64,000 nucleotides of DNA, from assembly GCA_039105265.1 (NCBI GenBank), contig JAPFFF010000003.1, positions 3,782,001 to 3,846,000 of the forward strand. Direction: 5' to 3'. This DNA is from Tritrichomonas musculus (taxonomy: Eukaryota; Parabasalia; Tritrichomonadida; Tritrichomonadidae). Positions 28,651 through 35,725 of the stretch are shown here, piece by piece (the first letter of the stretch is position 1; every line of letters begins with the position of its first letter). A model generated the notes under the pieces. The model had not been told where the DNA came from and ran no database searches. It saw nothing but the letters and a program-made list of their open reading frames with translations. The position numbers and the translations under genes were made by a program.

Positions 28651-29341
28651 AACATACCATCTTCAACGATATACCATACTTGATGAACTGTGAATAGATA
28701 ACATTGTATGCATATTTAAGGTCTTCAGTCTTCCCACCTTTAGTGACCAATATCTTTGAAACATAGATTATCTTACCTGAACTTGCACCACAACCACCAC
28801 ATCCAACGTCTTCATCCAATACCAACTCAACTTTCTCGCATCCAGTCAAAATCTTAATCATGTCCATCAACAGCTTGCTCTCACAAACTAGATATGAATT
28901 AACTATCAAAGGATTCGATTCATAAGCCTCAATGATCATCTTCAAGAATTGATTCTGCTTACCAAGTTCATCTAACTCATTTCCGAGATCTGCAATTCCT
29001 TTGTCTTGAACCATATTGGATTGGAAAGGACTGTTTGTTTGAGGTTGAAATGCTAATGGAGATCCCTGTGTCATCTGAGAATTGATAGTTTGTCCAGCCT
29101 CTTGAGAACTCATTTGAGGGTTCGGAATAGTAAAATTTACGTTTTGTGGAGCAAATATTCTTTCAGAATTATTGTTTAATGGTTCAACGTTTGGATATAA
29201 CGGTACCGTTGATGGTCTTCTTTCAGGATGGACATGTTGATTTGTTTGAGGTTTGATGTTAATGTTTACATTAGTCTCTTGCTCTTGTTTGATAGTGTTG
29301 TCCGTTTCAGAGCTTAGTATTCTTGCCGCACGCAAAGTCAT
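28649..29341 (-). CDS. conserved unknown Polinton protein (outer copy)
   Basis: A 230-residue protein with no family I can name, but a clear homologue is encoded in the inner element at 51834-52409. The N-terminus is the best conserved part (ARILSSETDNTIKQEQETN, NINIKP, then FTIPNPQMS), followed by a Pro/Gln-rich linker. The C-terminal half is alpha/beta-like with LGNELDELGKQNQFLKMIIE, ESNPLIVNSYLVCESKLLMD, a Cys/Gly cluster (DVGCGGCGAS) and IIYVSKILVTKGG. The Cys cluster could bind metal. The leader carries TTTTATTTTTGACTTAAAATG, the motif shared by many element genes. The presence in both elements suggests a core function, perhaps regulatory or structural. Confidence 0.6.
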   Translation of the reverse strand: MTLRAARILSSETDNTIKQEQETNVNINIKPQTNQHVHPERRPSTVPLYPNVEPLNNNSERIFAPQNVNFTIPNPQMSSQEAGQTINSQMTQGSPLAFQPQTNSPFQSNMVQDKGIADLGNELDELGKQNQFLKMIIEAYESNPLIVNSYLVCESKLLMDMIKILTGCEKVELVLDEDVGCGGCGASSGKIIYVSKILVTKGGKTEDLKYAYNVIYSQFIKYGISLKMVC

Positions 29342-29381
29342 TTTAAGTCAAAAATAAAATCAATTCGTCATATTAATCATT

Positions 29382-29684
29382 TTAAATGTATCTATTGGCA
29401 ACAGCTCTAGTCAACAGTTTACGTACTTTCATGTTATGTTCATATTTAGCTTTAATGATTTGACGTTTACGAAGCTTCTTTTCATCTGTCGGCTCTGGTT
29501 GACTCAAGACTCTTCTATAATATTGCAACCTTGAATTGATCAACTTCAACGTATTCGTAGCAAAACTCTTCCTTTCATGCCTCTTCTTCAAAGGAGGTAA
29601 AGTGAATTCATCACCTGATTCATTAACTGATCCATTAACTGATCTATTCATTCTATTTAGTATCTGATAAAAAATTACTTTCAT
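29382..29684 (-). CDS. small basic unknown protein of the outer Polinton
   Basis: A 100-residue, very basic protein with no recognised domain. It contains LPPLKKRHERKSFATNTLK, then RLQYYRRVLSQPEPTDEKKL and KRQIIKAKYEHNMKVRKLL, so it could bind nucleic acid. A start at the second Met (MNRSVNGSVNESG, at 29651) is also possible. It lies back to back with the integrase gene (start 29726), so a 42-bp region serves both promoters. Confidence 0.45.
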   Translation of the reverse strand: MKVIFYQILNRMNRSVNGSVNESGDEFTLPPLKKRHERKSFATNTLKLINSRLQYYRRVLSQPEPTDEKKLRKRQIIKAKYEHNMKVRKLLTRAVANRYI

Positions 29685-29725
29685 TAAATAATTATCATCT
29701 ATAGTTTAATTTAATATCATCCTAA

Positions 29726-31474
29726 ATGAACCAAATCTTATTTCAAAACGTTGAGCGAATTTGTGAATACCTCAAAGACAGAATCAAAGGATACCAAAAC
29801 ACAATCTACCATGGAGAGTTAATATTCCACCGATCACGTAAACCTGATGAATCTGATCTACCATTCATTAACGACATCTTATCGGATCATTCTAAATGCC
29901 AATCATTCATCATCTCAAACATCCATAATTGGTACACACTATTCCATAATCGTAATCCAAATTCTCCACCTCCACCCATTGACGAAACCATTCTAAACAA
30001 CTTCATTTCAGTTCATTCAGACACACTATTCAAAACAGTCATCAATGAATCCAATAGAATCAAATCCAAAATCGAATCCATCCAACATCAAATCGAACAA
30101 AACCGACAATCAACTCTACGTATAGCCAGACAATTAATTGACGACAAAGTAAAGAACAATAAACGTAAATCATCTCGATCAGTCTTTGACAATTATGAAC
30201 ACATTTCCCGTCTAAGTCAATCCGATAAAGACATTCTCTGGAACGAATACCTTCAGAAATGGTCATCTAAGAAGTCCTCAACTCAACCCTCAACTCGACC
30301 CAAATTAACCAATACCTTTAACGATAAACTCAATGAATATGTCGTTTACAATCATGATAAGCTTCTAACTCTCGATGAATTCATTAAAGTAACTCGTGGA
30401 TGGCCACATACAACCAAACCCATTGAAGACTGGTACGAAACGTATACCCACAAGTTCTATCATCAATCAGGAACCTTTGTGGAATACCAAGAAACACCTT
30501 CATTCAATACCATTGCATTCAAATCACCAGACAAGATCAAAGCTTTACAATCCATCTATCCAACCAAATCATCAATCATTTCTGATACCACATCCTACTT
30601 TCCATTAAAGCAAAACCTAAAGAAATACCAATTACACAAAGTTTCTAAACGTTACACATACTTGATTGATCTAATGTTCGTTGACAAGTTATGCTATCTG
30701 ATTGCCATTAACGTAAACACAAGATACCTCTTTGCTGGTCTCATGAACAACATAGTATTCAATGAAAACGATACCGATGAAGATAAAGCTAAACGTTTCT
30801 CCAAAGCCTCCAAGAACACACCCACATATCTCCGTACCCTTGATCGTTTAATTCAATCAGGAATGAAAGTCAAATACCTATCTGGTGATGGAGAGAGTGC
30901 TTTCGATTCATATGATGCATGGTCTTTCTATACCAAACATGGAATAACTTTCACTGAAGTACCTCGAATGCAAATGGGTCACTATCCAGATTTCATGAAA
31001 CGTGAACAGAAACAAGTAAAGACAGATCCAATGCATGGTTCATTAGGAATCATCGATCGAGTCATTAGAACTATCCGTGACATGGCATACAACATGCAAG
31101 AAGGTATCATTACTCCATCAGTCATGGACGAAATCGTTAATCAATACAACAATGCCCCACATCAAACGTTGTCCAAATATGCTGGTTTCAAAGTTAGTCC
31201 AAAGATGGTTCAAGAAGATCCAGACCTTGAAGAGTTCATCGTTAAACGTATTTCTCAAGAGAACTTTAAAATTATGTCTCAACCGGGTTTCCATTTAGAA
31301 CCAAACACTTCTGTCAAACTTTACAATGAACATGATAGCCTCATGAAACGTAGATCAATAATCCAACCAGGAAATCATCAAATAGTTGGTTTCAAGAATG
31401 GCCTTTACGAAGTCAAAGATGACAAAAATAGAACTCAAATGATACCTCGATATAAGGTCTCAACAATCATTTAA
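29726..31474 (+). CDS. Polinton integrase (outer element)
   Basis: A 582-residue integrase of the retrovirus-like rve type used by Polintons to insert the element. The catalytic core spans about residues 305-480: LIDLMFVDKLCYLIAINVNT with the first Asp, KYLSGDGESAFDS with the second, and GIIDRVIRTIRDMAYNM where the third acidic residue is expected, followed by NQYNNAPHQTLSKYAGF. A long N-terminal helical region (about 1-190) and a WPHTTKPIEDWYETYTHKF segment precede the core. The C-terminus (FKNGLYEVKDDKNRTQMIPR) looks like a small beta-barrel, chromo or SH3-like tail. The gene is homologous to the inner integrase at 37757-38836 but about 220 residues longer at the N-terminus. Confidence 0.85.
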   Translation: MNQILFQNVERICEYLKDRIKGYQNTIYHGELIFHRSRKPDESDLPFINDILSDHSKCQSFIISNIHNWYTLFHNRNPNSPPPPIDETILNNFISVHSDTLFKTVINESNRIKSKIESIQHQIEQNRQSTLRIARQLIDDKVKNNKRKSSRSVFDNYEHISRLSQSDKDILWNEYLQKWSSKKSSTQPSTRPKLTNTFNDKLNEYVVYNHDKLLTLDEFIKVTRGWPHTTKPIEDWYETYTHKFYHQSGTFVEYQETPSFNTIAFKSPDKIKALQSIYPTKSSIISDTTSYFPLKQNLKKYQLHKVSKRYTYLIDLMFVDKLCYLIAINVNTRYLFAGLMNNIVFNENDTDEDKAKRFSKASKNTPTYLRTLDRLIQSGMKVKYLSGDGESAFDSYDAWSFYTKHGITFTEVPRMQMGHYPDFMKREQKQVKTDPMHGSLGIIDRVIRTIRDMAYNMQEGIITPSVMDEIVNQYNNAPHQTLSKYAGFKVSPKMVQEDPDLEEFIVKRISQENFKIMSQPGFHLEPNTSVKLYNEHDSLMKRRSIIQPGNHQIVGFKNGLYEVKDDKNRTQMIPRYKVSTII

Positions 31475-31484
31475 CGATATCCCT

Positions 31485-33749
31485 CTAAATGGATTCTTTA
31501 ACGTAATATCTATTGTTATATAAACGAATTATTTTTCTCAAAACATTAATGTGTGTATGCTTACCCAAACAGTTATCCTTCACCTCATCGAAGTTCATCA
31601 TTGCTTTATCACTCAAATTACATTTACTCAAAACCATATCATAAGCCTTCTCACGATTCGTTGGTGAAAGACAATTGATAGCACAAAACAATGGCATTAA
31701 CGACAACCTCTCATCAATCTTTGATGCAAAGTTATGAACTTCCATACCAGTCAAACCATTAACTAACTTCATCTCATCATCCTTACTGAGATACTCAATT
31801 GGTCCGTTAAACGAATCATCAACTGCACCCCTTGGTTTTGCATCTAACTTCAACGTCAACTCTAAATCCTTCAACACATCCTTAGCTGATCTCTTAATGA
31901 CTGATTCAAAACTACCTCTAACGAACTCATACTTACCGTTTGCATTGAATGAACCAGGTAACATCACACCAGCTTGCTTGTCTTCCTTAACAGCAGCAAT
32001 GTAATCAACTTCATACTCATCACATGCATAGCATTTAATGTAAGCATTCTTGTACAATTCATCGAAATCGTTATTGGCATACACATGCAATCCACCACTA
32101 CCTGACCTAACAACAATATCATCTATGGACAACTTACTCATGATTCTCTCTCGGATCTTCTTACGTTCATCATCAGAGAGACCTTTATTGATATCGAAAT
32201 CGATTACCCCTAAACCAAAACATTCATTGACATTCAACCTCATCCCTGTCTGTTTACTCAAGAACTTATCACAAACGCTACCACCCTTAAATGATCCATA
32301 TTTGAGATTGTTAAACGTCATCATGAAATGATTCTCAAAACGTTTCCTCAATGGACTATCATTAACCGATTCCCTTAATGATTCAATCAAACCACTCATC
32401 AATTCACGATCAGCTAACAATGGATCAATCTCGCTTTCATCAATACCCAACAATCCATCAATATTGGACTTTAAACACAAACTCTTAGCATTATCATAAT
32501 CGTCACCATTAGCTTTCTGCTGTTTACCATACCATTCAACATCACCCTCTTCATATGTCACTTTGATTTTCCTTTCAAACTTCTTTAATGTTGAAACAGT
32601 CATGTCTTTGTTCATTGAAAAGCATGGTTGACCTTTCGTTAAATCAAACGTATACTCATTCCCCTCATACAAATGTTTATACAACTCCATCACATTACCA
32701 TTAAACTGTTTATCCCTAAACGCATATTGAATTGATTTCTGAGTCAAACCCTTTCCACGAATAACATAATCGATTTCATTTGAGGAATCAGTAATTTTGT
32801 GTACATACATCTTCTTCATGAGGAAGTAAGCTTCAACAGAAAAAGGCATTTCATCATGACCATTAATTGACGGAAAGTCGCAATGGAAGTTTCCTAAGTT
32901 AGTACCAATGAGTTCACGATTGTATCTTTCTTTAAAACCTTTTTCGAGAATCTCTAAATCAGAACGCTTAATCATAAATGAATCAGTATCTTGATAGTAT
33001 ATACAACAACCGATATCGAAAGCCAAACACATAACTTCATTCATGATTCTCTTTGACATAGACAATACTTGAATACCCAATAACGAAAAGTTAAAATGTT
33101 TATCAATTGGCTTCAACGTCTTCACTGCATGATTATCAGTACCTTTAAGGCTATTATCTTCAACGATCTTGTAATAGTTCTTCTTCCAATATCTATCTAA
33201 CTCCTCCCCTTCATGGAAATACTTAAAGTCTTTCTCAATTGGTCTCTCAATCGTCTTCCCATAGCAAGAATTCATGATCAACTTAGAGAGTTGTTGTAAA
33301 GGATTACCACTCTTCTTATACTCCAAACGTTTGCTAAAGATATTCCTTATCTCTTTCTGAATCGTGTAATCTTTCTTGCCATTCCAATAGTACCCTCTCA
33401 ATAACTTGAACTCTATCTCTTGAAACTTAATCAAATCCTCCAGCATGATGTTATCGACAGTCATCTTAACAACCTCTCCATCCTTCAAATTATCATCATT
33501 CAAATTCAAACCGTCAACTTTTCTAACAATCAACGGAAACGGATAATGTTTATTCACTTTCGTTATCTCAATATCGACAACATATGCCGACTGCTTTGAA
33601 AGAAATTCGTAATTGAGTTTATCTTCTGTTATCACTATCGGCCTCCCTTCAACTGTATACAACCTCGCCATTGCTGATGGATATAAACTAACCGCATCGA
33701 AATCACACAAAGGTACCGTTGTATGCCATTTCTTATTGTAAGCCGTCAT
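31485..33749 (-). CDS. outer Polinton PolB: palm/thumb part fused to an AEP primase domain
   Basis: The N-terminal half carries the family-B polymerase palm: DFDAVSLYPSAM (motif A, residues about 17-28), LIMNSCYGKT (motif B, about 160) and YYQDTDSF (motif C, about 250), then a KGLTQKSI thumb word. The half after about residue 480 is a different domain. It reads GLGVIDFDINKG (about 512-523), VVRSGSGGLHVYANND (about 548-563) and AGVMLPGSFNANGKYEFVRG (about 592-611). These match, in order and spacing, the hhDhD, SxH and third motifs of archaeo-eukaryotic primases (AEP, prim-pol). A helical tail (FCAINCLSPTNREKAYDMVL) resembles the domain following viral AEPs. A primase joined to PolB would give self-sufficient initiation. 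The parts belong to a broken gene. Confidence 0.75.
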   Translation of the reverse strand: MTAYNKKWHTTVPLCDFDAVSLYPSAMARLYTVEGRPIVITEDKLNYEFLSKQSAYVVDIEITKVNKHYPFPLIVRKVDGLNLNDDNLKDGEVVKMTVDNIMLEDLIKFQEIEFKLLRGYYWNGKKDYTIQKEIRNIFSKRLEYKKSGNPLQQLSKLIMNSCYGKTIERPIEKDFKYFHEGEELDRYWKKNYYKIVEDNSLKGTDNHAVKTLKPIDKHFNFSLLGIQVLSMSKRIMNEVMCLAFDIGCCIYYQDTDSFMIKRSDLEILEKGFKERYNRELIGTNLGNFHCDFPSINGHDEMPFSVEAYFLMKKMYVHKITDSSNEIDYVIRGKGLTQKSIQYAFRDKQFNGNVMELYKHLYEGNEYTFDLTKGQPCFSMNKDMTVSTLKKFERKIKVTYEEGDVEWYGKQQKANGDDYDNAKSLCLKSNIDGLLGIDESEIDPLLADRELMSGLIESLRESVNDSPLRKRFENHFMMTFNNLKYGSFKGGSVCDKFLSKQTGMRLNVNECFGLGVIDFDINKGLSDDERKKIRERIMSKLSIDDIVVRSGSGGLHVYANNDFDELYKNAYIKCYACDEYEVDYIAAVKEDKQAGVMLPGSFNANGKYEFVRGSFESVIKRSAKDVLKDLELTLKLDAKPRGAVDDSFNGPIEYLSKDDEMKLVNGLTGMEVHNFASKIDERLSLMPLFCAINCLSPTNREKAYDMVLSKCNLSDKAMMNFDEVKDNCLGKHTHINVLRKIIRLYNNRYYVKESI

Positions 33750-34058
33750 GCATCTACCTCCATATATAGCCCTTGAGCAAACTTTCTAACGACTCCACCT
33801 AACTCAAACAAATTACGATTAGGATAATAGACCCTTTGCTTAAACACTTCATTAGCCAAAGACGATATCGAAATGAACTTAAACGGATCAATATCGAAAT
33901 CCTCAATGAAACCATTCCTGAATTTATTAAAGCCTTCTCTCAAAATATTCACATCTTGCTGACAATAAAATGAACAATACTTCCACATATCAAAATGGTC
34001 ATCATCAATCCTACATCCATCAATACCATCTATGTTCTCCTTAAATACATTCATCCTT
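33746..34058 (-). CDS. outer Polinton PolB: segment between exonuclease and palm
   Basis: An open stretch that precedes the palm part on the minus strand and runs into the left end of the inner element. It reads FKENIDGIDGCRIDDDHFDM, then YCQQDVNILREGFNKFRNGF (the YCxxDVxxL word is the third exonuclease motif of protein-primed PolB), then FISISSLANEVFKQRVY. Treated as a piece of the split gene. Confidence 0.65.
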
Positions 34059-34556
34059 AGAGAGATAGGGCGTTGATTTGGTGGGGTGAGATAAAATGAC
34101 CCCCTTGTCATAGGGTTTACAGACCCCAAACCTCAGCCCCACGACTCAAAAAATCGCCACTTTTTCAAAATTAGCCCTCGAAACTTTCACAAAATGGCAT
34201 AGACAAATTTTGAATAAATTGACAAACTCCCAAAAATAACAACAACGAAAAATACCGAAAAATAGAACTTTCAAAAATTTTTTATTTTTTGGTGGGGTGA
34301 GATAAAATTGAAAATTGACGGGCGCCACTTTGAATCTTCATTTTAGAATTTACATCTTTGATCTTGTTTTAGTAGTATATATCAGTCGGTTTCCGTCAGG
34401 CTAAAGCCCGCCGTCAACACGACTAATGAACAAAAATAATATGAACTCATTTAATGATTACCATCAATTGATGTTCATTTATTAGACAGTTCATTTAATT
34501 CATTCTCAAGCTGATGAACTTTATTTTTGAGGCTGTTGATGTCTTCGATAAGAGAC
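34059..34556. repeat. left terminal inverted repeat of the inner Polinton
   Basis: Matches the reverse complement of 54008-54503. Within it the word TTTGGTGGGGTGAGATAAAA occurs twice in the same orientation, at about 34077 and 34290, so the repeat has subterminal direct repeats. A 60-codon frame (34146-34328, minus) is present in both ends but is probably fortuitous. The inner end of the repeat covers the 3' part of the small gene 34475-34702. Confidence 0.9.
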
Positions 34557-34702
34557 TCACGAACGGCAAGACCGTCAGAGCCCAACATTCCTGATTTGAT
34601 ATTGTTGAGACATTGTTTGTAATCATAACACTTTTCTTTCAATCCTCGTTTGATTCGTTTTAGTTCTGGTATTTCTTTCTTGTATTCTGTTAGTTCACTC
34701 AT
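34475..34702 (-). CDS. small coiled-coil protein at the left end of the inner Polinton
   Basis: A 75-residue protein made of two charged helices (ELTEYKKEIPELKRIKRGLK and EDINSLKNKVHQLENELNEL) around a short link (SGMLGSDGLAVRES). The second helix is a good short coiled coil. The 3' end of the gene lies in the terminal repeat: the right end (about 54010-54090) encodes the same last 25 residues with several changes, but has no complete copy of the gene. Function unknown. Confidence 0.55.
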   Translation of the reverse strand: MSELTEYKKEIPELKRIKRGLKEKCYDYKQCLNNIKSGMLGSDGLAVRESLIEDINSLKNKVHQLENELNELSNK

Positions 34703-34716
34703 TTAATAATAATTAA

Positions 34717-34950
34717 ATGTCTGCTATTAATCAATTAAGAACCGTTCATGACGATAAGCATAAAAACCATTTTGATAGATTACAATTAACGATGCAAAAG
34801 AATAGAACAAAAATAAATTCAGCACCAACAGTGAAATGTTATAATGAAAAAGGAAATATATTTCATGAACCACCTCCAAAAACGACTAAATCATTAAATC
34901 ATCATGATTCACTTAATCATTCTGTGGTTGTCAGGAGCAACAACATTTAA
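34717..34950 (+). CDS. small unknown protein of the inner Polinton
   Basis: A 77-residue polar protein (LRTVHDDKHKNHFDRLQLTM, then GNIFHEPPPKTTKSLNHHDS) without a recognised domain. It starts 15 bp from the divergent gene 34475-34702 and its 3' end overlaps the end of the convergent gene 34909-35385 by about 40 bp. His and Asn-rich C-terminus. Reality as a gene is likely because the packing is tight, but there is no homologue elsewhere in the window. Confidence 0.4.
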   Translation: MSAINQLRTVHDDKHKNHFDRLQLTMQKNRTKINSAPTVKCYNEKGNIFHEPPPKTTKSLNHHDSLNHSVVVRSNNI

Positions 34951-35385
34951 TACATATTCATTAATAACTTTTGATTGTTGGTCGACAACGTTTGAAAGCT
35001 TATTAATATGTTCTTCAAGTATTTTATTTTTGTTGTTCAATTGATTTATTAATTCATTGAGTTCGTTAATCGATTCTTTCATTAATGATATATCAGCTTT
35101 GATGTTGTCATTTTCAAGTGTTTTAGTGATTGTGTTCCCAACTTTCTTCAAATAAATGTCGCCGTTAAGTCTTTTACCGTCTGTACAATTTCGCTTAGTG
35201 ATTTTGTATTCGTTGCCGTCATTAGTGATGATTTTATAAATCTTGTTCAAATAGTTAGTCGTTTGTGATTTCATTTGCTCGATATTCTTTTGATAGAACA
35301 AATTGAACTCTTCAATTGATTTAAATACTTTTGATTCATTTACATTATCATTTATAACTTTAAGTTCATTAATGTTTTCATTCAT
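34909..35385 (-). CDS. coiled-coil protein of the inner Polinton
   Basis: A 158-residue protein. The middle has a beta-rich piece (YKIITNDGNEYKITKRNCTD, DIYLKKVGNTI), and the last third is a coiled coil (KESINELNELINQLNNKNKI, EEHINKLSNVVDQQ). It could be a small structural or oligomeric protein of the particle. I do not recognise the family. The gene is followed upstream, on the same strand, by the amphipathic protein gene 35422-35676. Confidence 0.5.
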   Translation of the reverse strand: MNENINELKVINDNVNESKVFKSIEEFNLFYQKNIEQMKSQTTNYLNKIYKIITNDGNEYKITKRNCTDGKRLNGDIYLKKVGNTITKTLENDNIKADISLMKESINELNELINQLNNKNKILEEHINKLSNVVDQQSKVINEYVLNVVAPDNHRMIK

Positions 35386-35421
35386 TTATAATTATATTAA
35401 ATCATTATAATTCATTGTTTT

Positions 35422-35676
35422 TCATTTAACTTCATTCAATATTGATTTTCCAAATCTCCCAACTCTGTCAGCAACATTTAAACCTGTATCAATTGCGTCA
35501 ACAACCTGACCGACACCAGGAATGAATTGTGTAATCGGTTTAACTCTGTCAACGATTTGCTTTCCAACATCAACAACTTTTGGTAATGCTTTAACTGCTT
35601 TCTGAGCGAATGATTTTACTTTGCCGCCAATTGATTTAAATGCGTTCTTGATTTTGTTGAATATACCGACACCCAT
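35422..35676 (-). CDS. small amphipathic protein, candidate minor capsid or membrane-active protein
   Basis: An 84-residue basic protein with a strongly amphipathic, Gly-punctuated sequence (GIFNKIKNAFKSIGGKVKSF, then VDVGKQIVDRVKPITQFIPG, VGQVVDAIDTGLNVADRVG). This pattern is typical of small virion proteins with membrane-lytic or scaffold roles, for example adenovirus protein VI-like or parvovirus and picornavirus amphipathic peptides. It lies directly upstream of, and divergent from, the likely major capsid gene (35726), which supports a role in the particle. The assignment is by character, not homology. Confidence 0.5.
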   Translation of the reverse strand: MGVGIFNKIKNAFKSIGGKVKSFAQKAVKALPKVVDVGKQIVDRVKPITQFIPGVGQVVDAIDTGLNVADRVGRFGKSILNEVK

Positions 35677-35725
35677 AATTTAATTAATGATAAAAGTGTT
35701 TTATTTCCTTTTTATTCAATCATAA

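Noticed and set aside
34146-34328. 60-codon frame in the left terminal repeat, repeated at 54234-54416 on the plus strand
   Set aside because: It is present twice only because the terminal repeat is; composition is low-complexity, and the surrounding repeat is equally conserved.
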